From an uncultured Lachnospiraceae bacterium (GTDB lineage: Bacteria > Bacillota > Clostridia > Lachnospirales > Lachnospiraceae): 64,000 nucleotides of DNA. Position 1 is the first letter of the stretch; each line of letters begins with the position of its first letter. The stretch spans positions 8,109 through 72,108 of the forward strand of contig CAJTRK010000016.1 in the NCBI GenBank assembly GCA_910578475.1, written 5' to 3'. The position numbers and the translations under genes are program-made. Under the pieces are notes generated by a model. The model searched no databases, had not been told where the DNA came from, and was given only the letters and a program-made list of their open reading frames with translations. Below are positions 1 through 9,800 of this stretch, in pieces.

Positions 1-2
1 CT

Positions 3-845
3 AATAAACTGGCAATGTTTTTGCGGGAGGCGACGAAGGAGACCGGAAATGTTTTTCATATTGGCGTCAGCGGAATCGGGATGGAGCTTACGGACATTCA
101 TTCCTGTTATCTGCAGGCAAGACAGGCGCTCAACAGTTATACGAGAGAACATCTGAATACGGTTGGGTATTACTCTGATTTGTTAAACAGCACGGGCGAT
201 AATCTCGTGAATATACATTTTGTGGACAAACTGTATCAATATCTGCTGAGCGGGAAAGAACAGACCTTTATGGAAACGTTGGATAAGCTCATACGCCATT
301 ACCGGGTGAGCCCTTATCTTTATGAAAAAAGTATGCAGGAAATCTGCTATTCCATCAGGCATACAGTTATCTGCGCGGCGGAAGAACTTTCCATATCGGA
401 GACGGAGCTGCAAATGGAAAACTGGAATGAGCGCAGCGGTTTTGAGGAGCGCATAGAAGAGTTGAAGCTGGCCGCCGGACACCTGTTTGCGGCAAACGAG
501 AAGAATAAACGCAGTCATAATACGCTTCTGAAAGAAAACATCATCAGTTATATTCATGAAAATTACCGGAACCCGAATTTATCTACGGTCATGGTCAGTG
601 AAAATATGAAAATATCGGAGAAATATCTGATACAGTTCCTGAAAGAGCAGACCGGTAAAACATTCGCCAAATACATTGAAGACATGCGGGTGGAAAAGGC
701 AAAGGAACTTCTTTCGGAAACAGAATACAGCAACGAGCAGATTGCCGGAATGGCCGGGTTTGGTTCTTTGAACAGCTTTTATCGGGTGTTTCATAAAAAA
801 ACCGGCGTTTCACCCGGAACATACCGGAAAAAGCGGGGGTTCTGA
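3..845 (+). CDS. AraC/YesN-type transcriptional regulator, 5' end outside window
   Basis: The reading frame is open from the window edge, so only the C-terminal part (at least 280 residues) is present. The last ~100 residues form a two-helix-turn-helix AraC DNA-binding domain (ISEKYLIQFLKEQTGKTF, then NEQIAGMAGFGSLNSFYRVF and a TGVSPGTYRKKRG end). The part before it, beginning GVSGIGMELTDIHSCYLQA, resembles the GGDEF-like middle region of YesN-type response regulators or large sensor-AraC proteins that often sit upstream of LplA/LplB/LplC sugar transporters. It is followed by a terminator and then the sugar-transport operon, which it probably controls (inference from position). Whether the missing N-terminus is a receiver or a membrane sensor cannot be seen. 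Confidence 0.85.
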   Translation, partial: NKLAMFLREATKETGNVFHIGVSGIGMELTDIHSCYLQARQALNSYTREHLNTVGYYSDLLNSTGDNLVNIHFVDKLYQYLLSGKEQTFMETLDKLIRHYRVSPYLYEKSMQEICYSIRHTVICAAEELSISETELQMENWNERSGFEERIEELKLAAGHLFAANEKNKRSHNTLLKENIISYIHENYRNPNLSTVMVSENMKISEKYLIQFLKEQTGKTFAKYIEDMRVEKAKELLSETEYSNEQIAGMAGFGSLNSFYRVFHKKTGVSPGTYRKKRGF

Positions 846-898
846 CGCGGATTCTTACTTTTTGAAAGAGATTTTAAAAAATGAAAAACGTGTATTGC

Positions 899-931
899 AA
901 AAAAAGACTGGAATTTTTTCAGTCTTTTTTT
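899..931 (+). terminator. Rho-independent terminator
   Basis: A 12-base arm of A-run plus GACTG (899-910), a loop of 9 bases, and a matching CAGTC plus T-run (920-931). It ends the regulator transcript; being A-rich on the left and T-rich on the right it could work in both directions. Confidence 0.85.
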
Positions 932-1010
932 GGGATTATTACTAAATAGGAGATGGATTCGGATGTTGAGAATATGAATGGCCGTCAAAGTATGCTATGG
1001 TGAAAAAGAA

Positions 1011-1150
1011 GTAACAGTTCAGCCTTATGATATTCCGCGAGTAAAATCGCTCTGTATGCGATTTTGCGAGTTGTGAAAGCGCCAAAATGCGACTTGGGAG
1101 CATTTTGTGTGCATCCGGCATGACAGTGAAGCCGAAGGATGAACTGTTAC
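1011..1150. repeat. Structured intergenic element with 16-bp terminal inverted repeats
   Basis: Ends GTAACAGTTCAGCCTT (1011-1026) and AAGGATGAACTGTTAC (1135-1150) are inverted repeats with one mismatch. Inside are two perfect 8-bp hairpins: AAAATCGC/GCGATTTT (1043-1050/1058-1065) and CAAAATGC/GCATTTTG (1083-1090/1100-1107). No protein is evident. It could be a MITE-like or REP-like repeat or a structured leader RNA of the sugar operon. The rest of the 846-1220 gap holds the terminator and the ribosome site GGAGGT of the next gene. Confidence 0.55.
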
Positions 1151-1220
1151 AAAAAGACAAAGCGAGAGATTCTTATCGCGGAGAAACTACTAATCTATAT
1201 TTCAACACAGGAGGTACAAT

Positions 1221-2951
1221 ATGAAAAAGAAAAGCATTCACATTTTATTAAGTGCGGTCATGTGTATCAGTCTGCTTGCCGGATGCGGTTCCGGCGGCGC
1301 TGATGGAGGCGCCGCGGGCAATACGGGCTCCGATATGTCGCAGACGGCAGCGGATGATGCAAACGCCACAGCTGGCGGTGAAGCAGCGGACAACGGGAGT
1401 GCGTCCGAAAGAAAAACGCTTACCATTGCCATTCCGCAGGATGCAAACGTTGAGGATTATGATACCAATTATCTGACAACTTTAATTGAAGAAGAATGTA
1501 ATGTGGAACTCGAATTTCTTCTTCTGCCGACGGCCATAAACGATGCAAAATCGAAACTGTCCCTGATGGCGAGTTCCGGAGAAAAACTGCCCGATGTTGT
1601 CTGCATGAAACTTACAAGTCTGGAAGTGCTGGAATACGGTAAGAATGGCGTTTTCATTCCCATGAATGATTATCTGTATGATGCGGAGGCGACGCCTCAT
1701 TTTAACAACATGGATGATGAGGGCAGAGAAGCAATCCTCCGGGCGATTACGAGCGCGGACGGGAATATTTATACGCTGGCTGATTATTCACCGGAAGATT
1801 TTAATATGACGCCGTATAGATGCTGGATTAATAAGACATGGCTTGATACGCTCGGATTTTCCGTTCCGACGACTACGGAGGAACTTAAGGCGGTATGCGA
1901 GGCTTTTGCGACACAGGACCCTAACGGGAACGGCATAAACGATGAGATTGCCATTACGGGAAGCGTTCCGACCGCTACATGGGGCTGTTTTACGCCTTAT
2001 TACATTATGAATTCCTTCGTTTTTTATAACGGAGACCAGGCAAACAACGGTCTGGCGCTTGCGGAAGACGGAAAAACGGTGATTGCGCCTTTTGCATCGG
2101 AAGCGTGGAGAGAAGGACTGGAATTTATGAATGAGCTGAATGCGGAAGGTCTTCTTGACCCGTCCATGTTTACAATGGATGCTACCCAGTTTACGGCTTT
2201 GCTCGACCAGAGTCCCAACATCGTCGGTTGTGTCTGTGTCGGCGGATGGGGATACTGGACAAATGGTCTGGATTCCGAAAATTTCCAGGAATTTGAATTA
2301 ATGGCTCCGTTAAAAGGGCCGGAAGGACTGGCATATAGTGCGACATTTGAGTATGACCCTACCTTTTATTACAACATTACCAAAGACTGCGAGGACGTGG
2401 AACTGGCGATGAAAGTCGGTGACTTTTTCTACCGTAAGGACGTGTCCCTGACAACCCGCTATGGCGAAGAAGGCGTAGACTGGTCCAAAGACGAAGCGGA
2501 AACGTCCAAAAAAGTCGGTTTATATGAAGACGCTCTGGGGATTCCCTGTGAGCTGGCGATTCTGGAAGACCAATGGTCAAAGGTGCAGAACAAACATTGG
2601 TATCATGCCTGCCCGAATTATCTGAGCGTAGATGATTACCGGAGTATGGATTCCCTGCAGGAAGGCGATGATAACCGGAATGCTGTTTTAAGGTCAACTT
2701 CTTTTGATTTGTATTATGAAGAACATCCCAAACTGCTTCCTACCCTGGCTTATACAGGTGAAGAAGCGGAAGCGATTGCGGATATTGCAACGGACATATC
2801 AACTTATGTAACGAGCAGTCTTGCGGAATTTGTTACGGGCAACCGTCCGTTATCCGACTGGGATAATTATCTTGCCGAACTTGATAATATGGGGTTACAG
2901 CAGCTGCTTGAGACCGCCCAGACCGCTTACGACAGAATGGCGGCCGAGTAA
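1221..2951 (+). CDS. Extracellular sugar-binding lipoprotein of an ABC importer (LplA/LipO-like)
   Basis: A 576-residue protein with a lipoprotein signal: positive KKK start, hydrophobic stretch and lipobox LLAGC with Cys22 as the lipidated residue, followed by a Gly/Ala/Asp-rich linker to about residue 60. The remainder is a solute-binding fold (family 1 type; N-terminal TLTIAIPQDANVEDYDTNY and a mid-protein TNPL-like ligand region are typical of LplA/YtcQ proteins). It captures an oligosaccharide outside the cell for the two permeases that follow. A strong GGAGGT precedes the ATG by 5 bases. No ATPase gene is nearby, so a shared MsmX-type ATPase elsewhere is expected, as in this transporter class. 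Confidence 0.92.
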   Translation: MKKKSIHILLSAVMCISLLAGCGSGGADGGAAGNTGSDMSQTAADDANATAGGEAADNGSASERKTLTIAIPQDANVEDYDTNYLTTLIEEECNVELEFLLLPTAINDAKSKLSLMASSGEKLPDVVCMKLTSLEVLEYGKNGVFIPMNDYLYDAEATPHFNNMDDEGREAILRAITSADGNIYTLADYSPEDFNMTPYRCWINKTWLDTLGFSVPTTTEELKAVCEAFATQDPNGNGINDEIAITGSVPTATWGCFTPYYIMNSFVFYNGDQANNGLALAEDGKTVIAPFASEAWREGLEFMNELNAEGLLDPSMFTMDATQFTALLDQSPNIVGCVCVGGWGYWTNGLDSENFQEFELMAPLKGPEGLAYSATFEYDPTFYYNITKDCEDVELAMKVGDFFYRKDVSLTTRYGEEGVDWSKDEAETSKKVGLYEDALGIPCELAILEDQWSKVQNKHWYHACPNYLSVDDYRSMDSLQEGDDNRNAVLRSTSFDLYYEEHPKLLPTLAYTGEEAEAIADIATDISTYVTSSLAEFVTGNRPLSDWDNYLAELDNMGLQQLLETAQTAYDRMAAE

Positions 2952-2972
2952 GGAAACAGATGTGTTTCATGA

Positions 2973-3004
2973 CCGGATGCGGAGGTTTTATCCTTCGCAT
3001 CCGG
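2973..3004 (+). promoter_or_regulatory. Intercistronic hairpin after the binding-protein gene
   Basis: Perfect 9-bp stem CCGGATGCG/CGCATCCGG (2973-2981/2996-3004), extended by further imperfect pairing toward the loop. No T-run follows. Such hairpins between a binding protein and its permeases often stabilise the upstream message and so raise the binding protein level; that role is inferred. Confidence 0.5.
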
Positions 3005-3031
3005 CTGATGAAAAGAGAGGAAAGGACTTGA

Positions 3032-3976
3032 ATGAGTAAAGAAAGACTGAAGAATCCACCAAAGAAAAACCTTCGTAAGAGAATCGCGGCCGGATGGCAG
3101 GTCTATTTGCTGCTTCTGCTCCCACTCATGTATCTGATTATTTTCTGTTATGTGCCTATGGGCGGGCTGGTGCTGGCTTTTAAGGATTATACGATTGCCG
3201 ACGGAATATGGGGAAGCGCATGGGTTGGTTTTGAAAATTTCACCACGTTTTTTTCGTCTTATAAATTCCCGATTGTTTTGCGCAATACATTGACGCTTGC
3301 CGTATATTCTCTTCTGGTGGGATTTCCGATACCGATTATATTCGCATTGCTTTTAAATGCTTTTCCGAAGAAACGCTATGGCAAAGTGGTTCAGAGTATC
3401 ACTTACATACCGCATTTTATTTCTACCGTTGTCATGGTCGGCATTATCATACAAATACTGAATAACCGAACGGGAATTTACGGAAATTTATATATGCTTC
3501 TGACAGGGCAGACGGCGGAAGATATTTTGGCCAAAGGGAATTTATTTAAGCATATTTTTGTATGGTCCGGCGTATGGCAAAGCACCGGATATAATGCGAT
3601 TATTTATATTGCCGCGCTTTCGAGCGTGGACCAGAGCCTGCATGAAGCGGCCTGCATCGACGGGGCAACCAGATTCCAGAGGCTTTTATATGTTGACTGG
3701 CCCTGCATCCGTCCGACCGCTGTGATTATGCTGATTCTTGCCGCGGGCGGCATTATGAATGTGAGTTTTGAAAAAGCGCTGCTGATGCAGAATGATTTGA
3801 ATATCGCATACAGCGAAGTGATTTCCACTTATGTGTACAAAGTCGGCCTGCAAAAAGGGATTGGCGATTTCTCTCTTTCCACGGCGATTGGAATGTTTAA
3901 TTCGGTCATTAATTTCATTTTGCTGATGATTGTAAATGCGATTAGTAAGAGGTTGACGAATGAATCAATTTTTTAG
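3032..3976 (+). CDS. Sugar ABC transporter permease (LplB/YteP-like)
   Basis: A 314-residue integral membrane protein with a short basic N-terminus, then about six membrane segments (first at LLLLLPLMYLIIFCYVPM). The EAA loop EAACIDGATRFQRLLYVDWP (residues ~208-227) is the contact site for the ATPase subunit and identifies a binding-protein-dependent permease. The N-terminal YVPMGGLVLAFKDY block is typical of the LplB family. It pairs with the next permease to form the channel for the oligosaccharide delivered by the upstream lipoprotein. Ribosome site GAGAGGAAAGG precedes the ATG. Confidence 0.92.
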   Translation: MSKERLKNPPKKNLRKRIAAGWQVYLLLLLPLMYLIIFCYVPMGGLVLAFKDYTIADGIWGSAWVGFENFTTFFSSYKFPIVLRNTLTLAVYSLLVGFPIPIIFALLLNAFPKKRYGKVVQSITYIPHFISTVVMVGIIIQILNNRTGIYGNLYMLLTGQTAEDILAKGNLFKHIFVWSGVWQSTGYNAIIYIAALSSVDQSLHEAACIDGATRFQRLLYVDWPCIRPTAVIMLILAAGGIMNVSFEKALLMQNDLNIAYSEVISTYVYKVGLQKGIGDFSLSTAIGMFNSVINFILLMIVNAISKRLTNESIF

Positions 3977-4014
3977 GGGGAAGTACAGGCTGTGAGAAAG
4001 GAATGGAGATTTGA

Positions 4015-4911
4015 ATGAAAAAAAACAGGAAAAAAACAGGGTCCTCGGACTTTTTATTTTATTGCATTACGGGTATGATTATCACGTTCTTCTTCCTGAT
4101 TGTGCTGTATCCGGTAATTTTCGTAATTGCGGCTTCTTTTTCTTCCGGGGATGCGGTGACTGCGGGAAAAGTATTTCTCTGGCCGGTGGATTTCAGTCTG
4201 GATGGTTATCAAACGGTTTTCCACAATTCACAGGTGCTGACCGGTTTTAAAAATTCTTTTATGTATACCTTTGTCGGGACGGTTATCAATGTCACGCTGA
4301 CAATGTGTGCGGCCTATGCGCTGACTCGCATAGAAGTGCCGGGAATTAATAAGATAATGTTTTTATTTACGTTTACGATGTTTTTTGGAGGCGGTATCAT
4401 CCCGAATTACATACTTGTCCGCAATCTTCATCTGATGAATACAATGTGGGCGATGGTGCTGCCCGGCGCAATCAGCGCCTATAATTTGATTATTGCAAGG
4501 ACTTTTATACAGTCGAATATTCCGAAAGAACTGCACGAAGCGGCGGAGATGGACGGTTGCGGGGATATTAAATTTTTTCTGAAAATCGTTCTGCCCCTTT
4601 CGGGCGCGGTGATTGCGGTTCTCGTGCTGTTTTACGGCGTAGCGAACTGGAATTCTTATTTTAACGCAATGCTTTATCTGAATGATAAGGACAAATATTC
4701 TCTGCCGATTGTATTAAAACAGATTTTGATTTCCAGTCAGATAGACCCGTCCACCGTGACGGACCCGGAACTGCAGATGCAGATTGCGCGGATTGCCAAT
4801 GTGATTAAGTATTCGCTGATTGTGGTTGCGATGGTTCCGATTGCGATTATTTATCCTTTTATCCAGAAATATTTTGTCAAAGGTGTAATGATTGGTTCCA
4901 TCAAAGGATGA
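4015..4911 (+). CDS. Sugar ABC transporter permease (LplC/YtcP-like)
   Basis: A 298-residue membrane protein with about six membrane segments and the EAA loop ELHEAAEMDGCGDIKFFLKI (~178-197). The lengths and the order lipoprotein, LplB-like, LplC-like match the classical polysaccharide uptake operon. The ATG is preceded by AAGGAATGGAG. The C-terminus MIGSIKG is the usual ending of this family, which supports an intact protein. Confidence 0.92.
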   Translation: MKKNRKKTGSSDFLFYCITGMIITFFFLIVLYPVIFVIAASFSSGDAVTAGKVFLWPVDFSLDGYQTVFHNSQVLTGFKNSFMYTFVGTVINVTLTMCAAYALTRIEVPGINKIMFLFTFTMFFGGGIIPNYILVRNLHLMNTMWAMVLPGAISAYNLIIARTFIQSNIPKELHEAAEMDGCGDIKFFLKIVLPLSGAVIAVLVLFYGVANWNSYFNAMLYLNDKDKYSLPIVLKQILISSQIDPSTVTDPELQMQIARIANVIKYSLIVVAMVPIAIIYPFIQKYFVKGVMIGSIKG

Positions 4912-4954
4912 GAAATGTCTGCCGGGGCAGACAGATGAAGGAGAAGATGAGACG

Positions 4955-6838
4955 ATGGGAGCTTATGGAGCAAAGGCGGAAAGGACAAAAGTCCGTAGGG
5001 ACAAAGCCGGAGGCATGGACTCATGCGGAGAAAAGACGGCTGAAAGAGGCGGACAGCTGCGTCTGGCGGAGATAACGAAGGGATTCTGTCATTATCTGCG
5101 GTTTATCAACGAAGCCTGTCTCCTGGAAACGGAGGACAGGCGGTACTGGCATCATTACAGCCGGATTGACGGAGAAATCCTGCCCGGTATTCTGGAAGAA
5201 TACACGGTCGATTCTTCCGGCAGACGTCACACTTACAAGATTCGGGAAGGGCTCCGGTGGTCCGACGGGGAGCCGGTCACGACGGAGGATGTGCGATACG
5301 CGCTGGAGGACGTTCTTCTGTTGCCGGAGCTTGGCAAATATCTTACCAATTCCCGCAATTCCAAAATTATGCTGCCGGAATGGGAATGGATTTACTGGGG
5401 AGATGAACGTGTCAGGCTTCACATCATGGATGAAAAGCGTTTTGCGCTGGAATTTTCCATTCCCTGTTATGGGTTTACGCAGATGCAGGTAAGAGCCGCA
5501 AGATGGCAGATGCTGATAAAGCCTGCCCATTATCTGAAACAGTTCCATTATCGTTATCAGGAAAGAGAAAAACTGGAAGAAAAGATGCGCGCGGACGGAT
5601 TCGCGGATAAGCCGTGGGATGTATACTATCATGCCATCGACCCGCCTGTCAGGGAAGCCGGATATTTTATGCCGGAGCGGATTCTGCGCATTTGGGATTA
5701 TCCGTCGCTGGACCCGTGGATTTATGAAAAATCCTCCGTGCCGGAACATTCCGTCCTGATTAGAAATCCTTATTACTATGAGAAGGACAAGAACGGAGCC
5801 GGCCTGCCGTATATAGAAAGGATTGTCAGAACGCGTTATCGTTCGCGGGAAGAACTGATGGGAGCAATGCTGCGGAAAGAATGTGATTTGGCAGGATGTT
5901 TTCTCAAATGTACGGAAAAAAGACTTTCTCTGGAAGCCGTTCGGAAAGAGTACGCGCTGCTGCGGCTGAGACCGTGGCAGGTTCAGCAGACGGTTTTTCT
6001 GATTAATTTATGTCCGGAACAGGAGTGGCTCCGGCCGTATGTACAGGATTTTCGTTTCCGGCTGGCGGTTTCTTTATCGTTAGACCGCAGCAGGATGCGG
6101 GAGGAAGTGTTTGGGGGAGACGGAATACCCGCGCAGATTGCGCCGGAACCGTACCGGCCGTATTACGAGGAAGAATTTGCCGGGAAATATGCGGCGTATG
6201 ACAGGGGGAAAGCGGAGCAGCTTCTGGAGCAGATGGGAATCTGTTTTCAGGATAGTCAGGATGAGATACGATGTTTTCCGAATGGAAAGCCTGCCTGTCT
6301 GGAGCTCGTTTATTACCCGGTAACGCCTATGGCGGACGAAGCGGTCTCTTTTCTGGAAGAGAGTCTCGGGCGGATAGGAATCAGATTACAGGTAATCAGG
6401 CTGCATGATGGTTCCGGCATGGGTGATTATCAGGTGAGAAACAGGCATATTTTTATGGTCTGGGAACAGCCGGGGGACGACCCGTTTATTCCCTATCAGA
6501 TTGGCGGGTTAAGCGATTCCTGTCCGTTGTACTGGCGGTGGTATGAAACCGGAGGGGAAGAAGGCGTGGAGCCTGTTGATGAAGTGAAGAAACTGTATGC
6601 GCTCCGCGACAGACTGAAAATGGCGGAAACAATGGAAGAACGACACCGGATTGGAAAAGAAATTTATGGTCTTCAATCGGAAAATCTGTGGGTCATCGGA
6701 ACGGTCTCCGGCGTGCGGCAGCCCTTTTTGGTGCACCGCCGGTTTATAACCGGGCTGGATGAACGGGAAGATACGATACATTCCGCCCTTTCGTCCGTAA
6801 AAAACTGGTTTACTGAACCACAGGACGAAAGAAGATAG
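4955..6838 (+). CDS. SBP_bac_5-like solute-binding protein without signal peptide
   Basis: About 627 residues. The family-5 (oligopeptide/nickel) binding-protein fold is shown by YKIREGLRWSDGEPVTTEDV, the NPYYYEKDKNGAGLPYIERI block and the C-terminal half with LVYYPVTP and WVIGTVSG. Oddly the N-terminus is highly charged and has no hydrophobic stretch or lipobox, with either possible start (4892 or 4955; 4955 has a better GGAGA site). It may therefore act in the cytoplasm, like the ligand-sensing part of SgrR, or its export signal is lost. It sits in the sugar operon between permeases and a glycosidase. The fold is fairly sure; the job is unknown. Confidence 0.75.
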   Translation: MGAYGAKAERTKVRRDKAGGMDSCGEKTAERGGQLRLAEITKGFCHYLRFINEACLLETEDRRYWHHYSRIDGEILPGILEEYTVDSSGRRHTYKIREGLRWSDGEPVTTEDVRYALEDVLLLPELGKYLTNSRNSKIMLPEWEWIYWGDERVRLHIMDEKRFALEFSIPCYGFTQMQVRAARWQMLIKPAHYLKQFHYRYQEREKLEEKMRADGFADKPWDVYYHAIDPPVREAGYFMPERILRIWDYPSLDPWIYEKSSVPEHSVLIRNPYYYEKDKNGAGLPYIERIVRTRYRSREELMGAMLRKECDLAGCFLKCTEKRLSLEAVRKEYALLRLRPWQVQQTVFLINLCPEQEWLRPYVQDFRFRLAVSLSLDRSRMREEVFGGDGIPAQIAPEPYRPYYEEEFAGKYAAYDRGKAEQLLEQMGICFQDSQDEIRCFPNGKPACLELVYYPVTPMADEAVSFLEESLGRIGIRLQVIRLHDGSGMGDYQVRNRHIFMVWEQPGDDPFIPYQIGGLSDSCPLYWRWYETGGEEGVEPVDEVKKLYALRDRLKMAETMEERHRIGKEIYGLQSENLWVIGTVSGVRQPFLVHRRFITGLDEREDTIHSALSSVKNWFTEPQDERR

Positions 6839-6876
6839 AATATTGAGAAAAGATATGATTATTACTGTGGAAAGGC

Positions 6877-9800
6877 ATGGTTGCTAAGATGGAATACAGA
6901 GAAAGCATGACAATCAAAGAAGGTTGGGAAACGGCCTGGGAGGTTGTGGACGGGAAGTGTCCGGAGGATGCCGGCGGGGAATGGAAAACGGTATCGATTC
7001 CGCATAACTGGGAGCAGTATCATGGGTATCACCGGGTTTCTCATGGAAATCTTCATGGAGCGGTATGGTATAAAAAAACATTTGAATATCAGGAGGACTG
7101 GAACGGAAAGCGGGTCTTTCTGTTCTTTGAGGGCGTCAGCGCATATGCGGATGTATGGCTGAACGAAACGCATATCGGTTCCCATAAAGGCGGCAGAACC
7201 TGCTTTCAGACAGAGCTCACCGCTTATCTGAATGCGCGGAAAGACAACACGATTCTTGTTCGGGCAAGTCATCCGGAGAAAATCAGAGACATTCCGTGGA
7301 TATGCGGAGGCTGTTTTGGCACGCCCAATTCTGAAGGCTCACAGCCTTTGGGCATTTTTCGGCCGGTTCATATTCAGGTGACAGGCAGCGTGCGGGTGAA
7401 ACCTTTCGGGGTCTGTATTACGACGCCCAATCTGTGCGGCGGTCATTCCGATATCAGGATAGAAAGCGAACTCGTCAATCTGGGGACGGAACCATGTAAG
7501 CTATCGGTGCGCCAGGAACTTCTGGCGCCGGACGGGGAGTTGCTGCGGACGGATGAACATCTGCTTTTGTTAAAGCCGGGAGAAGAGGGGAACGTTATCC
7601 AGACAATGGAAAAACAGGAAGGCGTGTCCTTATGGTATCCGGATGCGCCGGTTTTATACCGGGTCAGAACAACGGTATGGTGCGGACAGGAAAGACTGGA
7701 CTGTGTGGAAAACAGTTTCGGCTTCCGGGAAATTACATGGGAAAATTTTGACAGTCAGAAAAACAGGGTGATTGATGAAAAACTGCTGGAGGAAGAACCC
7801 GGACCGGAAAATCATAATTTTGTGGAATACCTGCGCGGAAGCGAAGACGCCGACGTTGCCATTGCAGCCGGAGGCGTTGCGGTGTATATCCGGGAATCTG
7901 CGCCGGAAAGAGTCGTGATTGCGATTGAAACGACAATCAGGAACCGGACGGGCGCGAAGCATCGGATTCAGCTGGAATCTTTCGTGCAGACTTATAACCG
8001 GACGAAATCCATTGCCAGTCTGATTACGCAGACGGAATTGGATGCGGGAGAGGAAATCTGTATCAGCCAGACTTGTGAGCCATTGGCATTTCCTGATTTC
8101 TGGTCCAGAGAGAATCCGACGCTTCATAATGTTATCAGTACGGTCCGCGGCGTGGATGAAGAGTTGAAAGAGTATTGCCAGACGGGCACACCATTTGCAA
8201 TCCGTGGGGATGACGGCCGGGATGGAAACAGAATTGCCAATAAAGGAAATGCGTTTGTAGAACAGGCGGCGGATGCGCAGGGAATCAAAAGACGCCTGCT
8301 CATTAACGGCAGACACTATTTCCTGAACGGCTCCTGTGAATATGAGCACGAGCTTGGGAATGACCACGCCTTTGAAGCGGAAATGATACGGACGAGAATG
8401 CAGATGTTTCGTGCGGCCGGTTTTAACGCTTTTCGTGAAGCGCACTGTCCGCATAATCTGCGTTATCTGGAATATTGTGAGCAAAACGGGATTTTGTACT
8501 GGGCCCAGATGGGAGCGCATATCTATTTTGATTCCGAAGATTTCCGGGAGAACTTCCTTCGGCTGACGAAAGAATGGATTCTGGAAAGGAGAAATTCACC
8601 GGCGATTATTCTCTGGAGCGTTCAGAATGAATCCATGCTCCCTTCCGATTTCACCGAAACGGTGACGAAACGCATTCATGAGATGGATGTCACGTCACCG
8701 GTACAGCGGAAAGTGGTGACATGCAACGGCGGAACGGGAAGCGACTGGAACATTCCCCAGAACTGGTCCGGAACTTATGGAGGAAGCGTTGAAAATTACG
8801 GGACAGAACTGGTGAAAATGCAGTTAGTCGGGGAATATGGGCAATACCGCGTAAAAGGAAAACATGAAGAAGGAAATATGGAACTTTGGCAAAACAGCGG
8901 AGGCGATGTGCCGGAAGAGCTTTTTAACTATTGTCTGGAAACGAAGGTGCGTGAAGCGGAGAAGGTGCGTGAATATTGTTATGGACATTTTCAGTGGATT
9001 TTTACGAGCCATGCCAATCCGGGAAGGGAACTTCTTTACTGTCTGGATGGAACAGGCTCTAACCGGATAGGCGTGGTAAACAGCAAAGGGCTTTTTACCT
9101 GTTGGGGAGAACCGACGGATGCTTATTATATGTACCGGGCCAATTATACGCCCTCCGACGAAGCGGCGGTGCTCTACATTGCTTCCCATTCCTGGCCGCA
9201 GCGTTTTTGTCAGGAGACGACGGCGGATATTGCGGTATATTCAAACTGCGAAGAGGTGGAACTTTATAACGATTACGGGGAGCGGTTAATCGAGAGAAAG
9301 CGGACGGGCGCAACAGGCGAGCATCCTGTTTTTCATCAGGTATCGGTAAAATGGGGAATCCTTACGGCGAAGGGCTATGTGAACGGAAAACATGTCGTTA
9401 CCGACCGGATTTTTTTCCCGGCGCTGCCGCTTCCGGAGAAAGATGCTCCGGCTTTCGAAGAAGATGCTTTTGGGCGGAATCTTACCGTATCATCGTTACC
9501 GGATGACTTGTACCGCATAAACTGCGGCGGACCGGATTATCGGGACAGGAACGGCCATATTTGGGCGAAAGACCGGAAATATGAAGAAGGAAGTTGGGGA
9601 TGGCAGTCCTGGGGGATGGACTTTGCCGATGTTGAAGATGAAATCGGAAGTTTTGCCGAGATTTATGACATGCCGGAGAATACGGAAGAAGCCGGTCTTT
9701 TCCAAAAATTCCGTTACGGCCGTGACCGTTTATCCTACACCTTCCCTGTGGAAAACGGCGAGTATGTTGTGGAATTGTACTTTATGGAACCCTGGTACGG

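Noticed and set aside
942..1160. 72-codon minus-strand frame in the first intergenic region
   Set aside because: It lies across the inverted-repeat element and shows no protein features.
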